Shown: in pieces, positions 22,528 to 31,628 of the stretch
Layout of the letters: every line of letters begins with the position of its first letter
Numbering within the stretch: position 1 is the first letter of the stretch
Assembly: GCA_031400455.1 (NCBI GenBank)
Contig: JANNPX010000019.1
Location: forward strand, 248,001 to 312,000
Length of the DNA: 64,000 nt
Reading direction: 5' to 3'
Origin: JANXYW01 sp031400455
GTDB lineage: Bacteria; Chloroflexota; Dehalococcoidia; DSTF01; JACRBR01
Translations under genes and position numbers: made by a program
Notes under the pieces: generated by a model
Databases searched by the model: none
What the model was told of the DNA's origin: nothing
What the model saw: the letters and a program-made list of their open reading frames with translations, nothing else

Positions 22528-25146
22528 CTAGGCTGCGTGTTGCGCGTCGGCCGGTTCCACCAGCTCTCCAATGCCTGCCTCGGCGTCAGCAGCGGCAGCG
22601 GCAGCGGGCGCGGCGGCGGACACGCTAATGGCGCCATCGTCGTCCGGCGCGATTGTGAGCGAGCCCCCGGCCTGTGAGAGCGCGCCGGCGTAGGCGTCGA
22701 TGTAGGTGGTGTCGAAGAGCCGCTCGTCCGGGCGCGACGTGAGGCGTAGGTGAATGTTGCTGCCGGAGCCCGCGAGCGAGATGTCGCACTGGCGGGCGTC
22801 TGCGGCCTGTAGCGCGCGCAGCGTCTCGGTGGCGATCCCCTGCAGGATGTCGCTTGCTGCCACGGCCGTGGCGCTGACCTCAGGCGCGATATCAAGCGCC
22901 ACTATCATCGAGCCGAAGAACTCCGCCTGTAGCGCCTCGAGGCTTGCGGCCAGCCCGATCCTCGGTTCCACCGAGACGGCGACTGCCTGCACTACGGACG
23001 CAGGGACGCCGTCGTCCTCATCCGCGCCCTCCGCCTGAGGACCGTCCTCGTCGAGCAACGCTTCGAGCTGCATCTGCCTCGCCGGGGCTTCGGCCTCGGG
23101 CGAACTGCTGTCGTCGTCGCCCTCCTCGAACTCGCCGAGTTCGACGCTTGGGCCCGGCGCGACAGGGGGAGCGGGCACGTGCAGGATCGCAACAAACTGG
23201 CCGTCCACGTGATCGAGCGCGAGCCTTCCGGCGTACGCCTCCGCTGCCACCTCGCTCGCCGCCAGCACACTCGTGTCGAGGTCATGTTCCAACTGGCGCG
23301 CATCACACGCGACGGTGAGCACGAGCTCGTTGCCTTCGCGCTGCAGTGAGACGCTGCACGTGGTTGCCCCAGCTGCGGCGAGTGCGCGTATTGATTCCAG
23401 TGCGAAGCGATAAACGACGAGGCGCAGAGGCGTCGATACTGAGGACCGGCTTGCGCCGCCTGCCACCGAGTCCGCGGTTGCGTCGACGTCGAGTTTCACG
23501 TCGATAACGCCGCGTAGCTCCTTCTGCATCGCCTTGATCGCGCCGGGAAGACCTAGCCGCGTCAGGCCGGGGAAGAGCTCCTGGCCGATCGATCGCAACT
23601 CGCGCTTGCGGATGCTCTCGAGCTCTTCCATCGCATGGCCGTGCATCGTGACGGCGGTCTCAGCGTCCGTTTCCAGCAGCCGGAACGCCTGGTCCGCCTC
23701 GGTCGCAGCGATGAGCAGCTTCGCCTGGACCGTATCTCGGAGTCGCTCGGCAAGTCCGGCATTCCGGCGCTCGTACGACTCGATCAATGTGAGTGCATCG
23801 ACATCGGGCGGCGGCGGCACGTACAGCGGCTCGCGATCATCGATAGCAGCAGGCTCGTCCTCGATGACGGCTATCGCGGTCAGGGGCGGTACGTCGTCGT
23901 CGGTGACGTCTTCGTCGACGATGGTCGCGGCCGCGGGCACGAGCGGGATCGCCGCCTCCGCCCCAGCGTCGCCGTCATCGAGGACGAGCGCACCGAGCGG
24001 GGAGTTGAATAGTCCGGCGAGTGTCGGCACAGAATCGACGTTCGCCTCGATGGGCGCAGCGGCCGCCTGGTCCTTCGGCTCGCCACTGCCGATGAACACC
24101 TTCAGTAACAGAGACGCGATGACGATCGCGAGCACCGCAGCAGCGATGGTGATCAGCCCCTGTTTATCGGTGGCCGATCGGCGTTCGATCTGGATGATCG
24201 ATGCCGGAAGGCACGAGGCGACGTTGAGCCCTCGGTCGATCTGCGTGCCCTCGCCGATAGGGGCGAGACCACAAATCGAGTCGACGCCGGCGATATTGGC
24301 CCGTACGCCGCCGTTGTCCAGCGGGCGGCCATGCCAGGGCTGCCGCAGCAGTTCGTCGGGCACGCCCGCGGAGAAGAGGCCCTGACTGTTAATAATGACG
24401 TTTCGGCTGCCGTCGACGGTCGCGATCAGCGTGCCATTCCAGAGCGTCGCAGGATCGGCGCGTCCGAGCAGGATGCCCCAGGTGGTCCCTGACGGGTCAC
24501 GAAGTGGTGCTGAATACTCGACATAACCTCGACGCCCGGCCTCCGGCAGGATGATGTCGGAGTTCGCTGGCGCCAGATTGGCGCGCGTTTCGGAGAACGC
24601 CGTGCTGGGCCGAATGTCCGAGATCGTGGAGTCGGTTGTTGCCAGGATGATGCCCGAGCGATCGACGATCGTGAGCGATTTGAACTTGTTGACGTTGACA
24701 TACAGGAGCCGCTGAAGAGCGGCCGCGCGGTCGTTGGCAGCAGAACCATAGGTGTTAAGGATAGAGTCATCCGCATATCTGAGGATCTGAACATAGCCGT
24801 CGAAGGCGTCGCCGGTTGCTAGGGTGGAGCTATGCTCGGCGAACGACATCGCCTCGCCCGACGCTCGCGTGTCGGCGGCCCGGCCCGAGAACTCGTCTGC
24901 GCCGTAGAAGGTGAGGATGCCGACAAAGGCGACTGTCGCGACGACTGCGGTAACCGCGAGAACGAATGGAGAGGGCCGGCGGAGCTCGAGCGTTGAACCG
25001 CGCCCCAGACGTCGCGGCAAGTTCACCCGTAGGTGGATTCCCGAAAGCCGTTCTCGGAGGAGAAGGGCGGCCTGAGACAGCCCAAAGCGCCTTTGGGATT
25101 CGGAGCCGCCGTCCTGCGGCGCATTTGCGGCCGTCCTAGCTGCCAT
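22528..25146 (-). CDS. Membrane sensor with degenerate HisKA_3-like and ATPase-like parts
   Basis: An 872-aa protein: membrane helix 62-80, an outer Cache-like sensor domain 85-330, second helix 331-352, a long acidic disordered linker, a coiled helix 450-515, then RKRELRSIGQELFPGLTRLG (about 513-532). The latter matches the HisKA_3 dimerisation helix, but the His normally after E-L is Phe. Two HATPase-like segments follow (about 540-670 and 735-850) without clear N or G boxes. Convergent with the LuxR-type gene, with 234 bases between. Probably a non-catalytic sensor. Starts at ATG 25146; no good ribosome-binding site. Confidence 0.65.
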   Translation of the reverse strand: MAARTAANAPQDGGSESQRRFGLSQAALLLRERLSGIHLRVNLPRRLGRGSTLELRRPSPFVLAVTAVVATVAFVGILTFYGADEFSGRAADTRASGEAMSFAEHSSTLATGDAFDGYVQILRYADDSILNTYGSAANDRAAALQRLLYVNVNKFKSLTIVDRSGIILATTDSTISDIRPSTAFSETRANLAPANSDIILPEAGRRGYVEYSAPLRDPSGTTWGILLGRADPATLWNGTLIATVDGSRNVIINSQGLFSAGVPDELLRQPWHGRPLDNGGVRANIAGVDSICGLAPIGEGTQIDRGLNVASCLPASIIQIERRSATDKQGLITIAAAVLAIVIASLLLKVFIGSGEPKDQAAAAPIEANVDSVPTLAGLFNSPLGALVLDDGDAGAEAAIPLVPAAATIVDEDVTDDDVPPLTAIAVIEDEPAAIDDREPLYVPPPPDVDALTLIESYERRNAGLAERLRDTVQAKLLIAATEADQAFRLLETDAETAVTMHGHAMEELESIRKRELRSIGQELFPGLTRLGLPGAIKAMQKELRGVIDVKLDVDATADSVAGGASRSSVSTPLRLVVYRFALESIRALAAAGATTCSVSLQREGNELVLTVACDARQLEHDLDTSVLAASEVAAEAYAGRLALDHVDGQFVAILHVPAPPVAPGPSVELGEFEEGDDDSSSPEAEAPARQMQLEALLDEDGPQAEGADEDDGVPASVVQAVAVSVEPRIGLAASLEALQAEFFGSMIVALDIAPEVSATAVAASDILQGIATETLRALQAADARQCDISLAGSGSNIHLRLTSRPDERLFDTTYIDAYAGALSQAGGSLTIAPDDDGAISVSAAAPAAAAAADAEAGIGELVEPADAQHAA

Positions 25147-25164
25147 ATCGCCGAGTCCATCATC

Positions 25165-25176
25165 GGTGCCAGCACC
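25165..25176 (-). promoter_or_regulatory. Single GGTGCCAGCACC dyad before the sensor gene
   Basis: Exact copy of the first dyad of archaellin element 4, here 19 bases before the sensor ATG and next to CACCC-N5-GGGTG and GGGGATTCCCC palindromes. The second archaellin dyad is absent. It may place the sensor gene under the same control. Confidence 0.4.
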
Positions 25177-25255
25177 CAGAATGGGTGTAGGGGAATCCCC
25201 TAATTTCCGGCGTGTAAGCAGGAGGCATTAGATTCGATGGTGAGTCCGGTGACGG

Positions 25256-26269
25256 TTAGGGGGCCCAGGCGATGTGGCCGTGATACACGCCGTCGGCAAT
25301 ACGATGCACCGCGCCAGTCGAGATATCGATCTCATAGATGCCGGTGATGCCGTTCGCGTAGACATGGATGCCATCGCCTCCCCAGGCGAGGGCAGGATTG
25401 TCCTCTTTCAGATCCCCGATGCGCTCGGGCGCGCCACCGCGCGTATCGATCGCCCAGATGTCCTGCGGCGCGCCGTCGGCGGCGGGCGCTTCGGGAGGCG
25501 CGAAGGCAACCAGGCGTGAGTTCGCGCGCACTCCGGCGGCCTCGGCGGCCGTGAAGGCCAGCATCCGGCCATCCGGGGAGAAACGCGGCCAACTGAACGG
25601 GCTCAAGTGCTCGTTCGGCGAGATCAGCACCTCCGGCGACCCGCCTGATGCATCGGCCGAACTCAGCGTGATGCCTCCCTCGCTCGCCAGCCGCGTGTAA
25701 ACGATGCGCGTGCCATCGGCGGAGACGCCGAATGTGAGCACATCTTCGACGAGCGTCGTCCGGGAGCCCGTCGCGATATCGAAACGGGCGACCGTTGGAA
25801 CGATGCCAGTCGGTCCTCGCTCCTGCACGATCGCTAGGAGGTGCTCGTCGTCCTGCCACTGCGGGTACGTGACCTGCTGGTTCGGCGTCTCGTGCCGAAA
25901 CACGAGGCGCGCGTTGGCGCCGTCGCGGCCCGCCACCCAGAGGTCGAATCCGGAATCAGCAATAGAACCTACGCCCCCTGGCGGCGCCTGGGTCACGTAA
26001 GTGAGGCGCAATCCATCGGCGGAGACCGACGGGTAGAGCAGGTATCCCCCGGGTTCGGGCGGCGTCATGAATCGCCGTCTGCTGCCATCATCGATGCGCA
26101 CCTCATCGAGCGACCCGTCAGGCATCGTGACGATGATGTGTCCCGCGCCTTGCGACGTCCTTTCGGGCGTGCTCCTTACGGTCGGGGACGTAGCACCGCT
26201 TCCTCCGCACGCGTACGCGATGAAGAAGAGAACGGTGGTGGCGAAAGCAAGCCAGGTGCGTGGGCGCAT
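25256..26269 (-). CDS. Lipoprotein with TolB/PD40-type beta-propeller
   Basis: A 337-aa exported protein. Residues 1-21 are a signal peptide ending in the lipobox AYAC|G, so Cys is lipidated. The rest is made of PD40/WD40-like repeats: SVSADGLRLTYVT, GVSADGTRIVYTR, RFSPDGRMLAFTA. Such propellers usually mediate protein contacts at the membrane surface. ATG 26269 starts the signal peptide; the longer open frame upstream is basic and non-conserved. No clear link to the neighbouring sensor. Confidence 0.75.
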   Translation of the reverse strand: MRPRTWLAFATTVLFFIAYACGGSGATSPTVRSTPERTSQGAGHIIVTMPDGSLDEVRIDDGSRRRFMTPPEPGGYLLYPSVSADGLRLTYVTQAPPGGVGSIADSGFDLWVAGRDGANARLVFRHETPNQQVTYPQWQDDEHLLAIVQERGPTGIVPTVARFDIATGSRTTLVEDVLTFGVSADGTRIVYTRLASEGGITLSSADASGGSPEVLISPNEHLSPFSWPRFSPDGRMLAFTAAEAAGVRANSRLVAFAPPEAPAADGAPQDIWAIDTRGGAPERIGDLKEDNPALAWGGDGIHVYANGITGIYEIDISTGAVHRIADGVYHGHIAWAP

Positions 26270-26799
26270 CGCGTTCAGTTTACGGCAGTGTCGCGCGCTT
26301 ACGCGGAGATCGAGTCCACGCAACACGCCGAGCCGTGCAGTGTGGCGTTTCGGGGTTGGCTCGGAGCGCGGCGGAGTGCGGCGCCGGGGCATGCGCTTGG
26401 TGGCGAAATCGCGGGCGCGGCGAAGCGACCGGCGCAGAGCGTCCTGCACTTTCAACGCTCGAACTGGCCATCCGGTTAACTTCTGATCCCCCTATGCGCG
26501 CCCGGAAACACCTTCATTCCGGCCCGTCGGTCAGATTCGAAGGCGCTCGTCGCGAGGGCGTTCCCCCATGACCGGCGTCCACCATCGGACCGCCCATGGA
26601 TCTGTGAGAACCGCCGAAAGTGAGCGGTCGCCCGCGCAAGGAAGCGCATCGGAGTGGCCCGTTCGCACATCTACGCAAACGTGAGGGTTCTCATCCAGGC
26701 GAGGATTCGGCTTCAGGTTTCGGCCTGGCGTCCGAGTTACGGCTGTAGGGGTCAGGCTGTCGAGTCCGTCACGAGCGGACCGGCAAATGGGGGTGTGTC
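26270..26799. other. 530-bp intergenic region, no gene recognised
   Basis: Divergent spacer between the lipoprotein and the first Thr/Pro-rich protein. It has small hairpins (CAGG-TTTCGG-CCTG near 26716, GTCCG-N7-CGGAC near 26765) close to the downstream gene. They may belong to its leader. I saw no known riboswitch, RNA gene or conserved protein. Confidence 0.4.
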
Positions 26800-29016
26800 G
26801 TGAATACGAACCGAATTATGGCGTACGTACGCGCGGTGCGGCTGAAACAGCTACGGCTGGTTCCGCTTGGCATCATGATGTCGCTCGCAACTCTTTCTCT
26901 CGTTATCTCGACCATGGCGGAATCGGAATACTCCGGGCCGCAACTTGCTCCGAACAGCGAAGTCGATGCCGTGTCGCTCCGGAAGATGGCGCCGGCGCGC
27001 GATTTCGCCGTGCCCGCGCCGCTTGCAGGGAACCGCCGTAGCGACGCCATCCACGATCTAGACGGTGATGCCATCGTGGCACGCGATGCTGCGGTCCTCG
27101 CCGAACAGGTTGCCGTGCTCGATCCAGGAGACGACGGCCTCTTGGTCGTCGCTCCGAAGGCGGTGATGCCTTCAGCCGACGGCAAGAGCGTCATCGATCT
27201 GCGGACGGCGTGGAGCTCCGGCTCAAGCAGCGGCGACCGCGCAACTGCGACCGACGCATTGCGCTTCCGCCGCTTGAGGGCTCGTGGCTCCGGCCGCTCG
27301 CGCACTAACGCCACCGTCGTTGCTGCTGGCGTCAGTCCGGCGACATCCACCGCGACGGCCACGCCTGCGGGCGTCGGCAACGCCGGAGACGCGGCGACGT
27401 TCACCGCGACGAACACGGCCACGGTCGAGGCCACGAACACGCCTGCGGTTGCAGACACGGCAACGGCAGTGCTCTCAACCGCCACGAACACTGCGGTGCC
27501 GTCAATCGCGACCAGCACCGCAGTGCCATCAACCGCGACGAATACGGCAGTGCCGTCGACCGCGACGAACACGGCGGTACCTGCGACGAGTACTCCGACA
27601 CCGCTGCCGCCCACCGCGACGAATACGGTCGTCGTGGCATCGACATGGACACCAACGATCGTGCCCGGCACGTTGACACCGACGCCAATCAACACGCCGG
27701 TCCCATCGACGGCGACGCCGACGGAAGATGCCGCGGCGGCAGCAGAGACGGCCACGGCAAAAGCGTCGATCCCGGGCAACGAGACGATGATTCCACTGGG
27801 AACGTCGACGCCGACGCGCACGCCAACGCCGACGCGCACGCCGACTCCGGTGCCGGCGACGGCGACGAAGACGCCAACGCCGGTTCCCGCGACGGCGACG
27901 AAGACTCCGACGCCGGTGCCACCGACGCCGACCAAGACGCCGACGAAGACGGCAACTCCGATTGTCGTTCCGACACCGACGACGCCGCCGCAGAGCGGGA
28001 CGCGCGACAAGTTCAAGCAGCCGTTTGCTTCGACGTCGATCTGGAATATGCCGATCGGGTCGAATGCGAACTACGCGGCGGCGGGGATTAAGGACTGGAC
28101 CGCGTGGGGTGTCTTCGAAGAGGAGAACTACATCTTCAACAACCCGGGCGCCCCGATGACACCGCTGCGTTGGAGCGGCGACCTGTGGTCGGGTGGCTCC
28201 CGCTGCAATCCGGACAACGCGAACTCGTCGCCGGTCGTGACGGTGCCGCTGCCGGCCAACTTCATCCTGCCAGGCGCAAGCGGCGGGAACACGCCGAACA
28301 ATGCCGCGGCGATGATCACGCAGGACGGCAACAACTACGTCCAGACGCAGCCTTTGACGCACTGCACGGCCGGGTCACTCTGGACGACAGGCTACGTGCA
28401 GCCGACGGTGAGCATCTACGGCGACGGGATCACGGGAGCCCAGGGTGGCTCGCACATGTCGAGCATCGGCGGGACGATTCGCTTGGGCGAATGGGATACG
28501 GCGCGGATTGAAGGGCGCTTCCGCCACGCCCTGAAGACCGTGCTGGACAGCACCAACTACAGCAACGATCAGGGCCCCGGGTGCGATGCACCGGGCTGTC
28601 GCTGGCCGGCCGTATCGTCGGACTGCGGGGATACCGCCTGTGGCTACAGCGGCAACAACGCGCAGGTGATGATGGGCACGCTGCTGGCGGTGCCACCCAG
28701 CTACAACTGCGCGGGCATGCGTACGGAGCCCGGGCGCATCGTCTGCCAGACGATGAAGGACTACGGCATGTACATCGTGGACTCCGGCTGGGATCCGGCG
28801 TACCTGCCGGCCGAGCATGGGCCGAACGGTAACACCAGTGACGAGTTCGCGGCGGAGTTCGGGTTCGAGATGTTCCCGCAGCAGTCGGGCGGGAACTGGG
28901 CGCTGGACTGGCGGCAACTCGTGACGCAGGCCCAGGTGATCACGAACAACAGCGCATCCAGCATCGGCGGAGGGGGGACACCTCGCGTGCCGCTGGCCCC
29001 GGCTATCGGCAACTAG
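26800..29016 (+). CDS. Exported protein with Thr/Pro-rich linker and conserved C-terminal domain
   Basis: A 738-aa protein. N-terminal membrane segment (residues 20-40), an uncharacterised 45-170 region, a long mucin-like linker (about 175-400) made of TATNTAVPS and TPTRTPTP/VPATATKTPTP units, then a globular domain starting DKFKQPFASTSIWNMPIGS. The domain holds paired cysteines and Gly-rich SIGGTIRLGEW. The same domain ends the neighbouring 466-aa protein. Function unknown; probably surface-exposed and glycosylated on the linker. Start GTG 26800 with GGGGG upstream, or ATG 26818. Confidence 0.75.
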   Translation: MNTNRIMAYVRAVRLKQLRLVPLGIMMSLATLSLVISTMAESEYSGPQLAPNSEVDAVSLRKMAPARDFAVPAPLAGNRRSDAIHDLDGDAIVARDAAVLAEQVAVLDPGDDGLLVVAPKAVMPSADGKSVIDLRTAWSSGSSSGDRATATDALRFRRLRARGSGRSRTNATVVAAGVSPATSTATATPAGVGNAGDAATFTATNTATVEATNTPAVADTATAVLSTATNTAVPSIATSTAVPSTATNTAVPSTATNTAVPATSTPTPLPPTATNTVVVASTWTPTIVPGTLTPTPINTPVPSTATPTEDAAAAAETATAKASIPGNETMIPLGTSTPTRTPTPTRTPTPVPATATKTPTPVPATATKTPTPVPPTPTKTPTKTATPIVVPTPTTPPQSGTRDKFKQPFASTSIWNMPIGSNANYAAAGIKDWTAWGVFEEENYIFNNPGAPMTPLRWSGDLWSGGSRCNPDNANSSPVVTVPLPANFILPGASGGNTPNNAAAMITQDGNNYVQTQPLTHCTAGSLWTTGYVQPTVSIYGDGITGAQGGSHMSSIGGTIRLGEWDTARIEGRFRHALKTVLDSTNYSNDQGPGCDAPGCRWPAVSSDCGDTACGYSGNNAQVMMGTLLAVPPSYNCAGMRTEPGRIVCQTMKDYGMYIVDSGWDPAYLPAEHGPNGNTSDEFAAEFGFEMFPQQSGGNWALDWRQLVTQAQVITNNSASSIGGGGTPRVPLAPAIGN
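27330..27990 (+). repeat. Low-complexity Thr/Pro/Ala coding repeat
   Basis: Degenerate tandem codons (ACN, CCN, GCN) encode the linker of the 738-aa protein, with units of about 27 bases (ATNTAVPST) early and about 33 bases (PVPATATKTPT) late. Such repeats change copy number easily. The opposite strand has a long artefactual open frame (GVGVFVAVAG) caused by this bias. Confidence 0.7.
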
Positions 29017-29039
29017 TCGGAGGTACTGGAGAACATCAA

Positions 29040-29068
29040 GGAGCCGGACGAGACCCTCGTCCGGCTCC
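29040..29068 (+). terminator. Terminator after the 738-aa exported protein
   Basis: GGAGCCGGACGAG pairs perfectly with CTCGTCCGGCTCC (13 bp) around ACC, followed by TCCTGTATTT. It isolates this gene from the paralogue at 29150. Confidence 0.85.
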
Positions 29069-29149
29069 TCCTGTATTTGACGCGCCCGCTCCTGCGCAAC
29101 CGAATAGTGATAGACACGGCCGCTGGGCCTTAGATACCCTCAGTCTGAA

Positions 29150-30550
29150 ATGCAACAAGGCCACGAACCCAGTTCGCCCACCGGCTCTGCGCGCCGGCGG
29201 CTTCGCATGTCGCGCGCTCGGGCGATCGGACTAGCCGCAGCGCTCACGCTGGCGGCGTTGGTCACGGCGATTGCGCTCCCATTCGGCTCCGGCAACCACA
29301 CCACCTCCGACGTAGCGGCCCAGGTGGCGACGCCGCGGTCAACAGCCACCGTCGCCGCAGGCACGGCGACCGCCGCACCGCCGGCGGCGAGGGCCGTTCC
29401 GCCTTCGCCCGTGCCGCCGGTCAGTCCACCACCTACGCTCGCGCCTCCGGCAGGTGCGCCGGTGGCGACGCCCGTTGCGCCGCAACCGGCGTCGACCGAG
29501 CCCCCGCCGCCCCCGCCCACAGCGGCTCCGACCGTCGAGGTGGTCGCCCCGCGTACCGATCCCGCGGCCGGTCTGCGGGACAAGTACCGCCAACCGTTCT
29601 CTAGCGGCAGCATCTGGAACATGCCCATCGGATCGGGTGCAGTCTACGTCCCGGCGGAGATCGGCAGCACGGGCGGCATCACGGTCGATGAGGAGTATTG
29701 GCTGGTGACCGACGCTTCGATGCCCCTGCGGCCCTTCTATACCAACGCTACGTTTGGGCCCGGCCGCTGCGAGACGGCGAGGTACGAATTCGACATAAGG
29801 ATCCCGGACGGCTTCGTCGTCGGTGATGCCAGTGCTGGCAACACGCCAAACGCCGTCGCCGCGATCCTTCTGCCGGACGGGCGCACCATCGAGCAAATGA
29901 ACCCGATCTCGCGCTGCGACGCGGCCGGGCCGCTGGTGGCCGGTTGGCGCGCTGCGACCGTCGATATCTACGGTCCGGGCACGCTCGGTGGGCACGGCGG
30001 CAGTCATCTCTCCGGCATCGGCGGCTCGCTGCGCCTCGGCGAACTCACGGGCAGTGAGTCGATACGTCATACGTTGAAGGTGAATTTGTACGGGCATCGC
30101 TTCCTCAGCCAGGCGCAAAACGGGTTCCGTTGGCCGGCCACCGCCGCTGATCAGCTGGCGCTCGGCGACCCTAACGATCCGGACTCATACGCCGGCGACG
30201 TGCCGGCGCTGCGTATGGGCTCTCTCTTGGCGCTACCACCTGACCTCGACCTCGCCTCGCTGGGTCTCACTACCGATGCGGCGGCGAAGCTCGCATGGAC
30301 GCTGCAGAACTACGGTGCGTACGTGGTCGATGACACGAGCTGGAATGTCCACGCGATCGATGCCGAGGTCGGCGTGGCGGAGGAGTTCGAGGCCACGTAC
30401 GGATTCGGGCTGCAGGCGGGCTCGGGTTCGTGGTACGAGGACGTGATGGCGATCTTCGGTGCGCTAGCGGTGGTCGATAACAACGGCCCCGGCGCCATTG
30501 GCGGCGGTGGCGCGCCGCTACAGCCCCTGGCGCCGCCGATCGGCAACTGA
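29150..30550 (+). CDS. Exported paralogue with Pro-rich linker, 466 aa
   Basis: Shorter relative of the 738-aa protein. Residues 22-46 form a signal-anchor helix, 60-135 is a Pro/Ala/Thr linker, and the C-terminal domain begins at about 142 with DKYRQPFSSGSIWNMPIGSG. It keeps GNTPN, IYGPGTLGGHGGSHLSGIGGSLRLGE and the Gly-rich ending IGGGGAPLQPLAPPIGN of its paralogue. I do not know the domain; an extracellular carbohydrate-related role is inferred only from its place before the exopolysaccharide genes. Confidence 0.75.
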   Translation: MQQGHEPSSPTGSARRRLRMSRARAIGLAAALTLAALVTAIALPFGSGNHTTSDVAAQVATPRSTATVAAGTATAAPPAARAVPPSPVPPVSPPPTLAPPAGAPVATPVAPQPASTEPPPPPPTAAPTVEVVAPRTDPAAGLRDKYRQPFSSGSIWNMPIGSGAVYVPAEIGSTGGITVDEEYWLVTDASMPLRPFYTNATFGPGRCETARYEFDIRIPDGFVVGDASAGNTPNAVAAILLPDGRTIEQMNPISRCDAAGPLVAGWRAATVDIYGPGTLGGHGGSHLSGIGGSLRLGELTGSESIRHTLKVNLYGHRFLSQAQNGFRWPATAADQLALGDPNDPDSYAGDVPALRMGSLLALPPDLDLASLGLTTDAAAKLAWTLQNYGAYVVDDTSWNVHAIDAEVGVAEEFEATYGFGLQAGSGSWYEDVMAIFGALAVVDNNGPGAIGGGGAPLQPLAPPIGN

Positions 30551-30583
30551 GCCTCCTCGGAGGGTCGTGTTACGAATCCGAAA

Positions 30584-30680
30584 TTGACAGGGAAGCCGGT
30601 GATTTTGCATTCGAGAGCATTCCATTCCGCACCGAATGGGCGATAGACTGGCACGTAGCTTCCAGCAGCGACAATCGCCC
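30584..30680 (+). promoter_or_regulatory. Candidate promoter and leader hairpin of the exopolysaccharide cluster
   Basis: TTGACA at 30584-30589 could be a -35 box, with TGCATT about 16-17 bases on. Downstream GGGCGAT (30638-30644) pairs with ATCGCCC (30674-30680) around an inner CTGG/CCAG stem. The region 30551-30877 has no gene; this is the only structure seen. A leader RNA is possible. Confidence 0.3.
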
Positions 30681-30877
30681 AACCCGTCAATCAGGAACCC
30701 CCGCGGATCGTAACGCTGTGGGGCGTGCTGCGTTGAGGTGTTGGAGGATGGGCGACAGTCGCGATTGCCCCTCGAGTGCCGGAGTCCCGCGGGGCTTCAC
30801 ATACGGCTGGGTCTTGATGCCCGCGTGTTTGCGATTACTCGCGGGCGGCGCGGTGGTCTCCGTTGAGGACGCACGAC

Positions 30878-31561
30878 ATGGGTTCCGTCTTGGCGACTGA
30901 TACTGAACTTGACGCGGCGGTTCACGCGCAAGAGATCTCGTACGCGGAGTTCAACGAGTTCGCATACGCCATCAAAGGCGTGTTTGATCGTGTGATCGCG
31001 AGCCTGATTGTGCTGGCGCTGGCGATTCCCATTGCCATCATCGCGCTGCTGATCAAGATGACCTCGCCCGGCCCGGTATTTGTACGCCAGCCGCGCGTAG
31101 GGCGGTTCGGGAAGTCGTTCGTCGCATATAAGTTTCGTTCGATGCGGGAAGATGCAGAGATGCTGCGCGACGAACTGGAGCAATCGAACAGTCACAGCGC
31201 CCCGACTATCTTCAAAGTGAAACGCGACCCGCGGGTGAACCGGTTCGGCCGTCTCATCCGGCGCACCAGCATCGACGAGATTCCCCAGCTGTTCAACGTC
31301 ATTCGTGGCGAGATGAGCCTGGTTGGCCCGCGGCCGCCGCTCCCTCGTGAAGTCATGCATTACCAGCCGCACCACCTGCTGCGACTCGCCGCGACTCCCG
31401 GTATGACCGGCCTGTGGCAGATTCGCGGCCGGAGTGAGATACCCTTCGAAGACATGGTCGAGATGGATCTCGAGTACATTCGCCGATGGTCGCTCTGGCT
31501 CGATTTGTACATCATCCTGCGTACACCGCTGGCAGTGGTGGGCGGACGAGGGGCTTGGTGA
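30878..31561 (+). CDS. Exopolysaccharide sugar-phosphate transferase (WcaJ/Pgt core)
   Basis: A 227-aa polyprenol-phosphate sugar-1-phosphate transferase, the first step of exopolysaccharide unit assembly. One membrane helix (about 32-56), then the catalytic core: PGPVFVRQPRVGR, FVAYKFRSMR, RDPRVNRFGRLIRRTSIDEIPQ, GEMSLVGPRPPLPRE, TPGMTGLWQIRGRS. The N-terminal four-helix part of WbaP-type enzymes is missing, so it is the minimal form. ATG 30878 has AGGAC seven bases upstream. First gene of a co-directional cluster to 42.2 kb. Confidence 0.92.
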   Translation: MGSVLATDTELDAAVHAQEISYAEFNEFAYAIKGVFDRVIASLIVLALAIPIAIIALLIKMTSPGPVFVRQPRVGRFGKSFVAYKFRSMREDAEMLRDELEQSNSHSAPTIFKVKRDPRVNRFGRLIRRTSIDEIPQLFNVIRGEMSLVGPRPPLPREVMHYQPHHLLRLAATPGMTGLWQIRGRSEIPFEDMVEMDLEYIRRWSLWLDLYIILRTPLAVVGGRGAW

Positions 31562-31628
31562 GACGAGATCGGCTAGCCGGTGTGCCGGCGCATCGTCTTC
31601 CGTCAGTAGCAGAGAGCGAAATTCAAGG

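Noticed and set aside
26769..28016. Long minus-strand open frame rich in GVGVFVAVAG
   Set aside because: Antisense shadow of the Thr/Pro repeat codons of the 738-aa protein; no domain or start signal.
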